Below, one piece after another: positions 18,637 through 27,295 of a stretch of DNA of 64,000 nt; position 1 is the first letter of the stretch; every line of letters starts with the position of its first letter. The DNA comes from Tunturiibacter gelidiferens. Lineage in GTDB: Bacteria > Acidobacteriota > Terriglobia > Terriglobales > Acidobacteriaceae. The notes under the pieces were generated by a model. The model was not told where the DNA came from, ran no database searches, and saw nothing but the letters and a program-made list of their open reading frames with translations. The position numbers and the translations under genes are program-made. Location of the stretch: assembly GCF_014201335.1 (NCBI RefSeq), contig NZ_JACHEB010000002.1, forward strand, positions 1 through 64,000, given 5' to 3'.

Positions 18637-19941
18637 ATGCCGAGCACCTCCATTCATGAACTCGCGATTCAACAGATCGAAAGGCTCTCGAAGAGAGGAT
18701 TTCAGCGACTGGCGTTGCCGAAGTCCCTTGAGAACGCATTCGAACAGTCCACGCTTGCTCGACGATCCGAACGTCTCTGGCTCGAAGGACTGGTAGCGAT
18801 CGGTCTCTTCAACATCTATGTCCTCATCGACCACTATCTTCAAGGAGGTAACTCATGGCTTCCAATACAAATTCGCCTGTGCATCGTAACCCCGCTAGCG
18901 CTACTGATTAACCTCAGCATGCGTTGGAGCCCCAATAAGATCTATCGCGAAACCAGCATTGCCGGGGCAAGCTGCCTTGTCGGAGTGACGCACCTCTACC
19001 TTGAGAGCAATAAAAATGCAGCCTCGTCCGCATACGCTCAGGTAGGCCTCATCGTAGCGGTTATCTTTGTCAACGTCGTAATGCGACTCCAGTTCGTCTA
19101 CGCTCTCAGCGCATCGGTTATTTTGTTGGCAAGCGATCTTGTATTTATAAAACACGATCACCTCCTGAACCCTTCCGAGAAGCTACTTGGAATTACTTTA
19201 GCTGTTTGTGCCATTTCGATGACAGTAATCGCCAACTACAGCATCGGGCGAGAAGAGCGGCTTGGTTTTCTGATGCGCCTGCGTAGCGAGATACAGAGTA
19301 AAGAGCTGTCTTTCCTGAATGTAGAGCTACAGAGAATATCCTGCATCGATAGCCTGACCGGCCTTGCCAATCGGCATGCATATGAGCTGCAGTTTGCCAA
19401 ATTGTGGCGCGAGGCTGTTGGTTCCGGCTCATGTCTATCCGCAATCGTGATCGACATCGACCACTTCAAGCAGACAAATGACACTCGCGGACATTTGTAT
19501 GGTGACCGTGTACTGGTTCGAGTCGCGTCTCTGCTCTTGCAGAGTTTGCGGTGCAAGGACGATTTCGCGGCCAGATTCGGCGGCGAAGAGTTCGTTGTTC
19601 TGCTTCCCGACACAACTCAGGAAGGAGCAATGATAGTTGCCGAACGCATTCGCAAGCTCGTCGAAGTAGCCGGCTCTCCGGCGCTTCCCGAACCCGGCAG
19701 CCATCCACGCCTGTCGACAGTGAGCTGCGGCGGAGCATCCTGCTACCCGAACGACGCCACATGCAAGGAAGACCTGTTGGATGCAGCGGATAAAGCGCTC
19801 TATCAAGCAAAAGAGCTGGGTCGCAATTTAGTGTGTTGGGGCGAATCGACAAGCAGACGGAAAGAACCTTCATCTTCGGACACGAGGCCCTTAAAAATTT
19901 CCGTGATCAGTGACGCGATTCCGTTGACAAGAGCTGACTGA
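18637..19941 (+). CDS. Membrane-bound diguanylate cyclase (GGDEF)
   Basis: A 434-residue protein. The N-terminal ~210 residues contain about six hydrophobic segments (for example LEGLVAIGLFNIYVLI and VGLIVAVIFVNVVM), forming an unclassified membrane sensor. The GGDEF domain starts at about residue 236 with IDSLTGLANRHAYE; the active site is FGGEEF near residues 314-319, so cyclic-di-GMP synthesis is expected. The inhibitory site usually reads RxxD nine residues before GGEEF, but here that Arg position is Cys (CKDD), with an Arg one residue earlier; product inhibition may be lost. No EAL domain. The gene stands alone after panC. Confidence 0.92.
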   Translation: MPSTSIHELAIQQIERLSKRGFQRLALPKSLENAFEQSTLARRSERLWLEGLVAIGLFNIYVLIDHYLQGGNSWLPIQIRLCIVTPLALLINLSMRWSPNKIYRETSIAGASCLVGVTHLYLESNKNAASSAYAQVGLIVAVIFVNVVMRLQFVYALSASVILLASDLVFIKHDHLLNPSEKLLGITLAVCAISMTVIANYSIGREERLGFLMRLRSEIQSKELSFLNVELQRISCIDSLTGLANRHAYELQFAKLWREAVGSGSCLSAIVIDIDHFKQTNDTRGHLYGDRVLVRVASLLLQSLRCKDDFAARFGGEEFVVLLPDTTQEGAMIVAERIRKLVEVAGSPALPEPGSHPRLSTVSCGGASCYPNDATCKEDLLDAADKALYQAKELGRNLVCWGESTSRRKEPSSSDTRPLKISVISDAIPLTRAD

Positions 19942-20254
19942 CCTCAAGCGTTCGATCAGTGCGGTCTATTGAGCTAGAAGGCAGCCAATCAACTGCCCAA
20001 ATCTCCACGTCGAAGTTCTGAATGGCAGAATCACCAGCCGACTGGCGGCCTACTTGCCGATGCAGAAGGTAGAAAGGACGATAATTTTGCGGTAAATACC
20101 GGGTCTTCAGAAGGATCACTTTACCAGGCGGACAAACCCGTGGTCAATTAATGACACATGCACTGCTCTAAACCATCGAACGAGATTTGTGCTTTGAACA
20201 GATAGCGAAGGGTGATGCGGTTGGATTGGCGTGTTGCTAATTCACTGGACACAA
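19942..20254. other. Intergenic region, nothing recognised
   Basis: Just over 300 bp between the diguanylate cyclase and the HTH-nucleotidyltransferase gene. Composition is nearly balanced in G and C. No RNA gene or conserved open frame was seen. TGGACA at 20246-20251 with an AT-rich block about 17 bases on (around 20268-20274) could be the promoter of the downstream module. Confidence 0.4.
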
Positions 20255-20290
20255 TACGCTAATTGCGTAATTATATACGCATAATGCGTA
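20255..20290. promoter_or_regulatory. Twin operator sites before the HTH-MNT gene
   Basis: TACGC-TAATT-GCGTA (20255-20269) and TACGC-ATAAT-GCGTA (20276-20290) are two dyads with identical 5-bp arms and 5-bp AT-only spacers. They are 21 bp apart, so they face the same side of the helix. The second covers the ATG at 20284. This is the layout expected for autoregulation by the HTH domain of the encoded protein. Confidence 0.7.
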
Positions 20291-20883
20291 ATTCCCCTAT
20301 TCTCGAAGCGCTGTTCTCGGAGACTCGGTCAAAGATCCTTGCGACGCTTTTGCTCCAGTCCGAAAAGCGTTGGTTTCTGACAGAACTGGCGCAATATTTA
20401 GGAACCTCGCCGTCAAGTCTACAGAGGGAAGTCGAAGCTCTGAGCAAAGCGGGTCTGTTGGAACAGACTAAAGACGGTCGTCGTGTCTACTTCAAAGCGG
20501 ATACCAACTCCCCTGTCTTCTCCGACTTGAAGGGTCTACTCGAAAAAACAGCTGGGATAATCCCGATTCTCCGAGAAGAGGTTGATGCCTTTGGAGATCG
20601 GATAAAGCTTGCGTTTGTTTACGGCTCGACAGCACGGTCCGAAGAATCTTCGCAGAGCGATGTGGACCTCATGATCGTGGGCGATGTGGGCTTGTCTGAC
20701 CTGGTGCCATCGCTGAGACGAGCGGAACTGCGATTTGGAAGGCCGGTGAACCCTACCGTTTATTCTCCTAAAGAGTTCAAGACGAAGGCACTGAACCAAA
20801 ACCATTTCTTAACAACCGTCCTACGAGGCAGCAAAGAATTTGTGAAGGGGGATGATGGCGAGTTGGCAGCAGTGGTTGGCTAA
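20284..20883 (+). CDS. HTH-minimal nucleotidyltransferase fusion (MNT antitoxin-like)
   Basis: 199 residues in two parts. Residues ~8-70 form a winged helix of the ArsR/MarR style (RSKILATLLLQ, FLTELAQYLGTSPSSLQREV, DGRRVYFKA). Residues ~105-199 form a minimal nucleotidyltransferase: VYGSTARSEESSQSDVDLMI, with the GS pair at 114-115 and metal-binding Asp126 and Asp128. MNT proteins paired with HEPN toxins act as antitoxins, in known cases by adding AMP to the toxin. The ATG at 20284 has no ribosome site and lies inside an operator, suggesting a leaderless or nearly leaderless mRNA; a TTG at 20263 would add seven residues. It overlaps the HEPN gene by 29 bases. Confidence 0.85.
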   Translation: MRNSPILEALFSETRSKILATLLLQSEKRWFLTELAQYLGTSPSSLQREVEALSKAGLLEQTKDGRRVYFKADTNSPVFSDLKGLLEKTAGIIPILREEVDAFGDRIKLAFVYGSTARSEESSQSDVDLMIVGDVGLSDLVPSLRRAELRFGRPVNPTVYSPKEFKTKALNQNHFLTTVLRGSKEFVKGDDGELAAVVG

Positions 20884-21304
20884 GGGTGACGTCAAGGCAC
20901 ACCAGACCAGCAAACAGGAGATCGACAACCTTCGGGCTTTGATCACACGTGATCTGGCCGATGCCTCTGTGATCGCACTGTCCGCGGATCGGCGATTTGC
21001 GACGGCCTATAACGCAGCTCTGCAAGCAGGGACGATTGCCATCGCCTGTTCTGGGTATAGGGTTAGTGCTCGATCTGGACACCACAAAGTCACTTTTGAA
21101 GCTGCAGGCGTTGCTCTTGGCAGCGAGGCAGCTGCGCTCGCTGATTACTTCGAAACATGCCGGCGAAAGCGCAATGTGATCGACTACATGACTTCGTCAG
21201 TCGCAACGGACACGGAAGCGGAGGAGATTGTGAAACGGGCCAACGAGTTTCGCGAAGTAGTCGAAAGGTGGGTACAACGTGAGCACCCTTCAGTAACGAT
21301 CTGA
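20855..21304 (+). CDS. HEPN-domain protein, likely toxin partner
   Basis: 149 residues, mostly helical. ETCRRKRNVIDYM (about residues 100-112) resembles the RxKRNxxxY form of the HEPN active-site motif at the end of a predicted helix. HEPN proteins are commonly RNases and are the toxin halves of MNT/HEPN pairs. The start is the second ATG of ATGATG (20855) behind GAAGGGGG; its coding region overlaps the nucleotidyltransferase gene, so the two are translationally coupled. The canonical RX4-6H His is replaced by Asp in this motif, as in some HEPN subfamilies. Role as toxin is inferred from the pairing. Confidence 0.75.
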   Translation: MASWQQWLAKGDVKAHQTSKQEIDNLRALITRDLADASVIALSADRRFATAYNAALQAGTIAIACSGYRVSARSGHHKVTFEAAGVALGSEAAALADYFETCRRKRNVIDYMTSSVATDTEAEEIVKRANEFREVVERWVQREHPSVTI

Positions 21305-21572
21305 TGGTTCATGTGGCTTACGATCTATTTCGGCGACGCCCCAACCAAAGCGCTCGCGAAGGTAGCTTACGCCACATTGCCGGGCATCCGTGGAATTCGA
21401 TCAAAGTGTCGATTTCTTCCCGGTAGAGAAGGGAATCACAATTCGGTGGTCAAGATGCGCGGCAATGATGATGATGCTATTCCATATGACTGCGAAGCCA
21501 AAACTCTCGGCATAAAATGGGAGATTCTGAAAGGATTCTGCGCGAGGTGCGCGGTTGTGATGGCTGGTGTCT

Positions 21573-22556
21573 CTAAGGCAAAACTTCGTAGGTGACGTAG
21601 GCGAATCGCATGGAGTCTGGAGCCCAGGAGTTGACGTTCATGGTGCCTTGGCCGCCGATGGCCTCGATAAGGGTCTTCTTCGGAGCGGAGACATTACCGT
21701 GGCTCACTTCGGCGAGTTTGAGCTCGATGTGGACGGTGCGTGGGTTGTGTGTGGGTGTGCCGGCAGGATAGCCGATGTACACCATCTTTTTGCCGTCGGG
21801 CGAGATGTGCGGAAACCAATCTTCGAGAGCATCGCTGACGACCATCTGTGCCTTTTCGTCGTTGTGACCCGCACCTGTGGCGGGAAAACGCCAGATGGCT
21901 TCTTTGCCCGAGCGATCGGAGTTGATGTAGATCCATTTGCCATCGGGGGAGTAGTCGGGTCCGTCATCCTGATGAATGTTCGAGGTTATCTGGGTTTCGC
22001 CGCCGCCTGCCGCGGGCGTTGCGTAGATATCGTATTGGCCGCTGCCGTTGCGCTGAGCGACAAATGCGAGCGTCTTGCTGTCTGGAGACCAGCCGTGGAA
22101 GTAGCTGGGTGTCTCGGAGACCATGAGCTTGACGTTGTTGCCGTCGGCGTCCGCGAGAAAGACTTGGGAGCCTTTGCTGATGGCGGTGGAGGCAGAGAAT
22201 GCGAGCTTCGTACCGTCGGGCGAGAGGGCCTTGTCGTTGTTACAGCGATAGTCGTCGGCGAGGGCGAGCTTTTGCGGTTCGGCGGTTCCGTCCGGCTTGA
22301 GGACAAACTTGTAGATACCGCCGGCAGAGTTGGCGATGAGATATTTTCCGTCGGGCGACCAATTGGGCGCCTCCCAGATAGTGTCTGCGGTGTAGACGAG
22401 ATGCGACGAGCCGTCGTGCATGTTGTAGATGAAGACGCGGCTGCGAAGGTGTGGCTCGGAGCCTTGGGCGCGGGCAGAAAGGGTGGAAGCGAGAAGAAGG
22501 CAGGCGATCGCGGTGAGTTTGCGGGAGGATCGCAGATGGTTCGAGAGAACGTTCAT
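21573..22556 (-). CDS. Exported PD40/WD40-like propeller protein (TolB-like)
   Basis: 327 residues with a signal peptide ending LSARA-QGS. Repeats of the form WSPDGKYLIA, LSPDGTKLAF, WSPDSKTLAF, YSPDGKWIYI, ISPDGKKMVYI and WAPDSMRFAY are six PD40 blades, as in the TolB beta-propeller. No enzyme motif is visible. It ends the putative operon receptor 2 - concanavalin-like protein - propeller. In this setting it more likely binds a ligand or protein in the periplasm than serves the Tol-Pal machine, since no tol or pal gene is near. Confidence 0.85.
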   Translation of the reverse strand: MNVLSNHLRSSRKLTAIACLLLASTLSARAQGSEPHLRSRVFIYNMHDGSSHLVYTADTIWEAPNWSPDGKYLIANSAGGIYKFVLKPDGTAEPQKLALADDYRCNNDKALSPDGTKLAFSASTAISKGSQVFLADADGNNVKLMVSETPSYFHGWSPDSKTLAFVAQRNGSGQYDIYATPAAGGGETQITSNIHQDDGPDYSPDGKWIYINSDRSGKEAIWRFPATGAGHNDEKAQMVVSDALEDWFPHISPDGKKMVYIGYPAGTPTHNPRTVHIELKLAEVSHGNVSAPKKTLIEAIGGQGTMNVNSWAPDSMRFAYVTYEVLP

Positions 22557-22661
22557 GTTAGATGCACTCCTCTTCCGGGTGGAAAGCGTGTAGCGATGAG
22601 GCGTTGATTGCGATCAGTTGACTCATGATGCAAGTTTGGATGCGGGCGGTGAGTCGCGGGA

Positions 22662-23468
22662 TTAGTGCACTTTGCCGGCTGAGTTTTCGAAGAGCACGTT
22701 GGAGAGTACGGCTGTGTCGGATTTGGCTGGAAGGTGGGAGCAAAAACCGACGCCGACGTAAAACGGTCCGTCGAAGTGGAGCGTGAGGGGGGGACCGAAT
22801 TGGTGAAGGGGCTCGCCCTTGAGGCTGATGAAAATGGCGATGGAGTCTCCGTGCTTTTCAATGCCGACACGCTTGGCTTTGACGCCGGCGAGGCTTCCGC
22901 CGAAGCGATACTGCATATCGGTCATGGAGGCGCCTTTGTCGGAGCGGTCGGCGAGGTGAATCATGCCGACGCCGTGTTCGCCGAGCATCGCCTCTTTGGA
23001 GTCGTCGTCAAGGCTCTGTCGGATGATAAGGACAGCTTTGCGGTCGTCATAACCCTTCGCGTCGGGAAAGGTGACGTCGGCTGCGAGGGAGACGTCGCCG
23101 GAGATCTTTTTCCAGAGATAACGGAACTCGTCGCGGGTGTACCAGATATTATATCCGGCGGAGTTGATGGTGTACTGTCCGGTGGCAGCGTCGTAGGTGG
23201 AGCTGCCGGGAACAACTGCGGCACCGATGTCGGATTGTCCTTGAAAGATGCCGATGGGGGTGTTGGAGGTTCTGTCCGGTCGGTGAAAGTCAGTTGGCGG
23301 GGGCACCTGCGTGTGAGTGGGGGAACCTGGCTGCGCCCACTCGGGCACGGCGGGGAGCGGCTCCTGTGCACGCGCGGGGAAGGCAGAGATAGCGATGACA
23401 GCGAGCAGAAACGCCGAACCTAAGAGACTGTGACGATTCAATGTGTCCTCCGGATGCGATGTGGGCAT
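22662..23468 (-). CDS. Exported concanavalin-like (DUF1349-type) protein
   Basis: 268 residues with a hydrophobic leader ending FPARA-QEP. The body has the pattern of a jelly-roll lectin/glucanase fold: YNIWYTRDEFRYLWKKISGDVSLAADVTF (only its start, YNIWYTRDEFRYLWK, need be noted), then RKAVLIIRQSLDDDSKEAML and PFYVGVGFCSH, which resemble DUF1349/regulation-of-enolase-type domains. No catalytic residues can be assigned. It lies 123 bp after TonB receptor 2 and before the propeller gene; the three may bind or present one polysaccharide-derived ligand. Confidence 0.65.
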   Translation of the reverse strand: MPTSHPEDTLNRHSLLGSAFLLAVIAISAFPARAQEPLPAVPEWAQPGSPTHTQVPPPTDFHRPDRTSNTPIGIFQGQSDIGAAVVPGSSTYDAATGQYTINSAGYNIWYTRDEFRYLWKKISGDVSLAADVTFPDAKGYDDRKAVLIIRQSLDDDSKEAMLGEHGVGMIHLADRSDKGASMTDMQYRFGGSLAGVKAKRVGIEKHGDSIAIFISLKGEPLHQFGPPLTLHFDGPFYVGVGFCSHLPAKSDTAVLSNVLFENSAGKVH

Positions 23469-23591
23469 GAAACCGTTTTGCTGCCGGGTAGAGTACCCAC
23501 TTCACACTCCCGGCGCGATCTCACGGTTCCAGGTTAGATCGACATACTCTGGCCTTGTGACCGTAGCGAGCAGGCGAAGTATGCAGGAACG

Positions 23592-26500
23592 CTAGAAATT
23601 GTATTTGAGTGCGAATTGAATGATGCGCGCGTTGGCCGATCCGCTGATCTGTCCGAAGAGCGGGCTAGTAAGCGTGCCGTTAGGATTGGTGAGATTGACA
23701 TTGTTGAAGAGGTTGAAGAACTCGGCGCGGAACTGGAGAAAGGATTCTTTGAAGACCGGTATGTTTTTGAAGGCGGAGAAGTCGGTGTTGATGGTTCCGG
23801 GGCCGACCAGCGAGTTTCTGCGGGTATTGCCGTAGGGGACGTTGGCAGGAACCTGAGCGAAGGCGGTGGTGTTGAAGAACTGATGGATTTTGGCGGTCCG
23901 GCTTCTTCCTCCATCGAGCAAGGGATTGCCGACGGTGTTTGGACGATCGGTAAGGACGCTGTCCAGGTTGGAGTCGACTCCAGAGGTAATGGTGAAGGGG
24001 GAACCGGTACTGAGTGTGGTGATTCCATTCAACTGCCAGTTGCTGAGGATATCTTTGCCGATGATGCCGTACCGATGGACGGTGGGTGTGCTCCAAAGAT
24101 AAGACGCAACGAAGCGCTGCGGCACATCGTAGTCAGACCGGGCCCGGTCGGCCGAGATGTCGTTCTGATTGGAGAGCGTGAGCGTGATGTTGGAAGGATC
24201 GACGGAGGTGATGTCAATGGACTTCGACCAGACGTAGCTTGCAAGGAGGGAGAACCCGTGGGTGAACCTTCGCGTGAGGGTAGCCTGGAGAGCGTTGTAC
24301 GTTGCATTGCCCGCGGGATCGTTCTCTACGATAGCGCCGAAGACGTACGAGGATGGCGTGGGCTGGTAGGGACGTCGTGCATTGAGGCCATCAGTGGAAA
24401 CGCTTGCGCCTGGGACATAGGCTGGCTCGTTCTCATCACGCGAGACGTAAAACTTGCGTGAGAGGCTGCCAACGTAAGCGACCCTGAGACCCCATGCCTG
24501 ACCGAACTGCTGCTCCAGTGTGAGGTTGTACTCCTGTACATATGGAGAACTAGCGTTGGGCGGTATGCCGCTAAGCGTGCCCCCGGAGTGGAAGGTTGGA
24601 TTCTGAAGATTGACGACGTAGGGGAACGGGTCGCCGTTTGGTCCGTAAGGCGTGACGAGATTCGGCGTATCGCCGATGGTGTTATCGAGGATGAACGGCT
24701 GCTGTTCGGGATTGGTAGTAAGGCTCACCGCGCGCGAGGCGTAGAAGATTCCGTAGCCGCCGCGGAGTGAGGTGAGGCCCGAGCCGAAGACGTCGTAGGC
24801 AAATCCAACACGAGGCGAGAATGCCTTCCATTGGGTCTTCACGATGCCGTCCGGTACACCGGGGTCACCAACGGTGAGGAGGCCGAGCGGTGCGGATGGG
24901 AAGCGTGTGGACTGCTCGAAAGGAACGAAGGTGCCAAAGTTTTTCTGACCGACGAAGGGAGCAAAGACCTCCCAGCGCACGCCGAGATCGAGGGTGAGGC
25001 GATGGGTGATTCTCCAGTCGTCCTGCGCGAAGAGGGCAGGTGCGGGGTTGTGCAGGCTGTGGCTGGCTCCGTTATTCTGGCGGAAGGTATTTGCACGTCC
25101 GAGGAGGAAGTCGCTAAGGGCATTGCCGGTAGCGAAACCGGTGAAGGTGGCTTCGCCGGTTCCGAGGTACTCGCCCTGCTCGGCATAGCGGTTCCAGAAA
25201 TAGGAGCCGCCAAATTTGACGGAGTGATTTCCGAGGCTCCAGTCGAAGGTATCTTCTGCGCCGAAGGACTGCTGATGGAGATCGTCGGGGCCGCCCGAGC
25301 CCATTCCCATCGTCCAATAGCCGTTGATCGCGATCTGAGGCTGGGTTGCGGGGAGTGCACCAAGGCCTACCTGACTGCCGAGATCTGACCAGGTATTTCC
25401 GGAGTAGAGATTGGTGAGATTAAGGTGATTTAGGGTGTAGAAGGGCCTGAAGGTGTTGAGCTTGTTGGCCGAGATGGTCCAGACATCGCTGATGGCGATG
25501 TTGGTCTGGTTGTCTGTGCTCATGCCGCCGCTGTAGCTGAGGATCTGATTGCCGCCCTGATTGGGGTTGGTGTTGTTGCTGCGAGACTGGAAGAAGGTGC
25601 CGGAGAGTTGATGCTTGCTGCCGAGTTGGTAGTCGATACGCGCCAGATACTGATTGGCCGTGGTGTTTCCTGAGGCGGACTGTTGCGGGGTGAGGCCGGT
25701 GTTGGGGTCTGCCAATGGAACCGACTTGAGGATGTTCTGAGAGACGGGGTCGAGCAGATTGGGACAAATAACGCCTTGTACACCGTTGCAACTGTAAGGG
25801 ACGCCGGGGCTGATCATTGGCTGCTGGCTGGGACTGAGTGCTGAGAAGTCGCCTCTGGCTTCAGCCGGTGTCGGCGTAATGAGGCTGTTGGAGGCAATGA
25901 TGGTCGGCGTCACGATGCGCAGGCCTTCATAGGAGCCAAAGAAGAAGGCCTTGTCGTGGAGGATGGGCCCACCGATGGTCGCTCCGAACTGGTTCTGCTT
26001 GAGAGGCGTAATGGTGGTGTTGAAGTAATTTTTCAGATTGAGAGCGCTGTTTCGGAAGTAGTCGTAAACGGAGCCGTGGAATGCGTTTCCACCGGAACGC
26101 GTAATGACATTGACGACACCACCGGGAAAGCGGCCGTATTCGGCATCGAAGTTGTTGGTGAGAAGACGGAACTCCTGCAGGGCGTCAGGATTTGGGATGA
26201 GATTGCCGCCGGTAATAAAAAGTGAGGTATCGAAGGCACCGTCCAGGTAGAACGAGTCCTGATTGGTGCGGGTGCCGTTTACGCTGAAGGTTGTGCCGTA
26301 TTGATTTCCGCCGGCCGACTGTGCTGAATAGCTGGTGACGCCGGGAATCAACTGCACGAGGCTGTAGACATCGCGGCCATTGAGTGGAAGATCCTCAATG
26401 CGCTTTTGATCGACGGTCTCACCGAGCTGCGATTCGCGGGTGTCGACCAGCGTGGAGCCCGAGGTGACGGTGACGCTTTCGGTGGTGGAGCCGATCGATA

Positions 26501-26858
26501 GCCTGAAGGTTGCGTTTGCACTTTGATTGACGTCAACGTGGAGACCTTTCTGGGTCTCGGTGCCGAATCCTTGGGCCTGTGCTGAGACGGTGTAGTCGCC
26601 GGCAGGGACCGAGGGGAACGAGTAGTTACCGGAGTCATTGCTCTGGGTTGTGCGGGAGATGCCAGTCTTCATGTCGGTAGCTGTGATCGTCGAACGGCCG
26701 ATGACGCCGTCGCTCTGATCGGTGACGGTCCCAAAGATAGATCCGGTGGTGGTTTGGGCGAAGACGGTTCCTGTGAACATGACTGCAAGTGCGATGAGGG
26801 CTAGCAGGGAACGGAGGGACCATTGTTTGCGTGGAGAGGTGGTATTGCCGGAAAGCAT
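23592..26858 (-). CDS. TonB-dependent receptor, Oar type (receptor 2)
   Basis: About 1088 residues. The ATG at 26858 has GGAG five bases upstream and opens onto a clear signal peptide (SLLALIALAVMFTGTVFA-QTT). The frame continues upstream to 27041, but that adds 61 residues of low-complexity sequence before the signal. Domains: carboxypeptidase-regulatory sandwich (GSIFGTVTDQSDGVIG), plug (KRIEDLPLNGRDVYSLVQL; GGVVNVITRSGGNAFHGSV) and barrel ending IIQFALKYNF. The EDLPLNGR motif is typical of acidobacterial Oar-type receptors. It leads a putative operon with two exported proteins of unknown ligand. Confidence 0.93.
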   Translation of the reverse strand: MLSGNTTSPRKQWSLRSLLALIALAVMFTGTVFAQTTTGSIFGTVTDQSDGVIGRSTITATDMKTGISRTTQSNDSGNYSFPSVPAGDYTVSAQAQGFGTETQKGLHVDVNQSANATFRLSIGSTTESVTVTSGSTLVDTRESQLGETVDQKRIEDLPLNGRDVYSLVQLIPGVTSYSAQSAGGNQYGTTFSVNGTRTNQDSFYLDGAFDTSLFITGGNLIPNPDALQEFRLLTNNFDAEYGRFPGGVVNVITRSGGNAFHGSVYDYFRNSALNLKNYFNTTITPLKQNQFGATIGGPILHDKAFFFGSYEGLRIVTPTIIASNSLITPTPAEARGDFSALSPSQQPMISPGVPYSCNGVQGVICPNLLDPVSQNILKSVPLADPNTGLTPQQSASGNTTANQYLARIDYQLGSKHQLSGTFFQSRSNNTNPNQGGNQILSYSGGMSTDNQTNIAISDVWTISANKLNTFRPFYTLNHLNLTNLYSGNTWSDLGSQVGLGALPATQPQIAINGYWTMGMGSGGPDDLHQQSFGAEDTFDWSLGNHSVKFGGSYFWNRYAEQGEYLGTGEATFTGFATGNALSDFLLGRANTFRQNNGASHSLHNPAPALFAQDDWRITHRLTLDLGVRWEVFAPFVGQKNFGTFVPFEQSTRFPSAPLGLLTVGDPGVPDGIVKTQWKAFSPRVGFAYDVFGSGLTSLRGGYGIFYASRAVSLTTNPEQQPFILDNTIGDTPNLVTPYGPNGDPFPYVVNLQNPTFHSGGTLSGIPPNASSPYVQEYNLTLEQQFGQAWGLRVAYVGSLSRKFYVSRDENEPAYVPGASVSTDGLNARRPYQPTPSSYVFGAIVENDPAGNATYNALQATLTRRFTHGFSLLASYVWSKSIDITSVDPSNITLTLSNQNDISADRARSDYDVPQRFVASYLWSTPTVHRYGIIGKDILSNWQLNGITTLSTGSPFTITSGVDSNLDSVLTDRPNTVGNPLLDGGRSRTAKIHQFFNTTAFAQVPANVPYGNTRRNSLVGPGTINTDFSAFKNIPVFKESFLQFRAEFFNLFNNVNLTNPNGTLTSPLFGQISGSANARIIQFALKYNF

Positions 26859-27295
26859 GGTATCTCCAGAGGGTGATGCAGCGGGCGTCCCCATTCGGTT
26901 CAAATATGAAGTAAGCGAGCTGGCTAGGTCGGAGAAAGGGCGGCTGGTTGGCGAGGCCGCGGGGAACTGCGCGTATGAACTTGAGCCAGTAACGTTTGAA
27001 GGGAGGTTGACGAACGCTTTCTCATTCTTGTCAATCGACATGCTCTGCGGTCTCCGGAGTGCTGCAGACAGGACACTAGCGAATCCAAAGTAAGATTGTC
27101 AAGATTATTTATTAATAAATGAATGTTTAACTTTGGTAAGTCCACGTTAATAACCATGATAAGTTCATATTTGAATAAAATTGGTGCAAAGGAGCGGGGA
27201 CGCTGTGGAGTTTTACCGCTTCACGTGATTGTTTGGGTCTCTGCATGTACAGAGTTTCTATTGCGTCTTGGCCACGGTTCTTGGCAAGGAGAGGT
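26859..27295. promoter_or_regulatory. Divergent regulatory region with a 14-bp palindrome
   Basis: 437 bp between receptor 2 and the Gfo/Idh/MocA gene. It contains a perfect palindrome, ATTTATTAATAAAT (27107-27120), within an AT-rich tract that runs to about 27190, well below the local GC level. This is a good place for a shared operator and promoters. The end next to receptor 2 is an open frame (to 27041) that I regard as untranslated. Confidence 0.5.

Noticed and set aside
21311-21595. 94-codon frame on the plus strand after the HEPN gene
   Set aside because: No ribosome site, mixed composition, and its end overlaps the stop of the propeller gene; no family recognised.
26893-26906. Half-match to the LacI operator (TCGGTTCAA) upstream of receptor 2
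   Set aside because: Only the right half matches (10 of 14), the left arm is CCCAT, and no promoter is positioned as at the other two sites.
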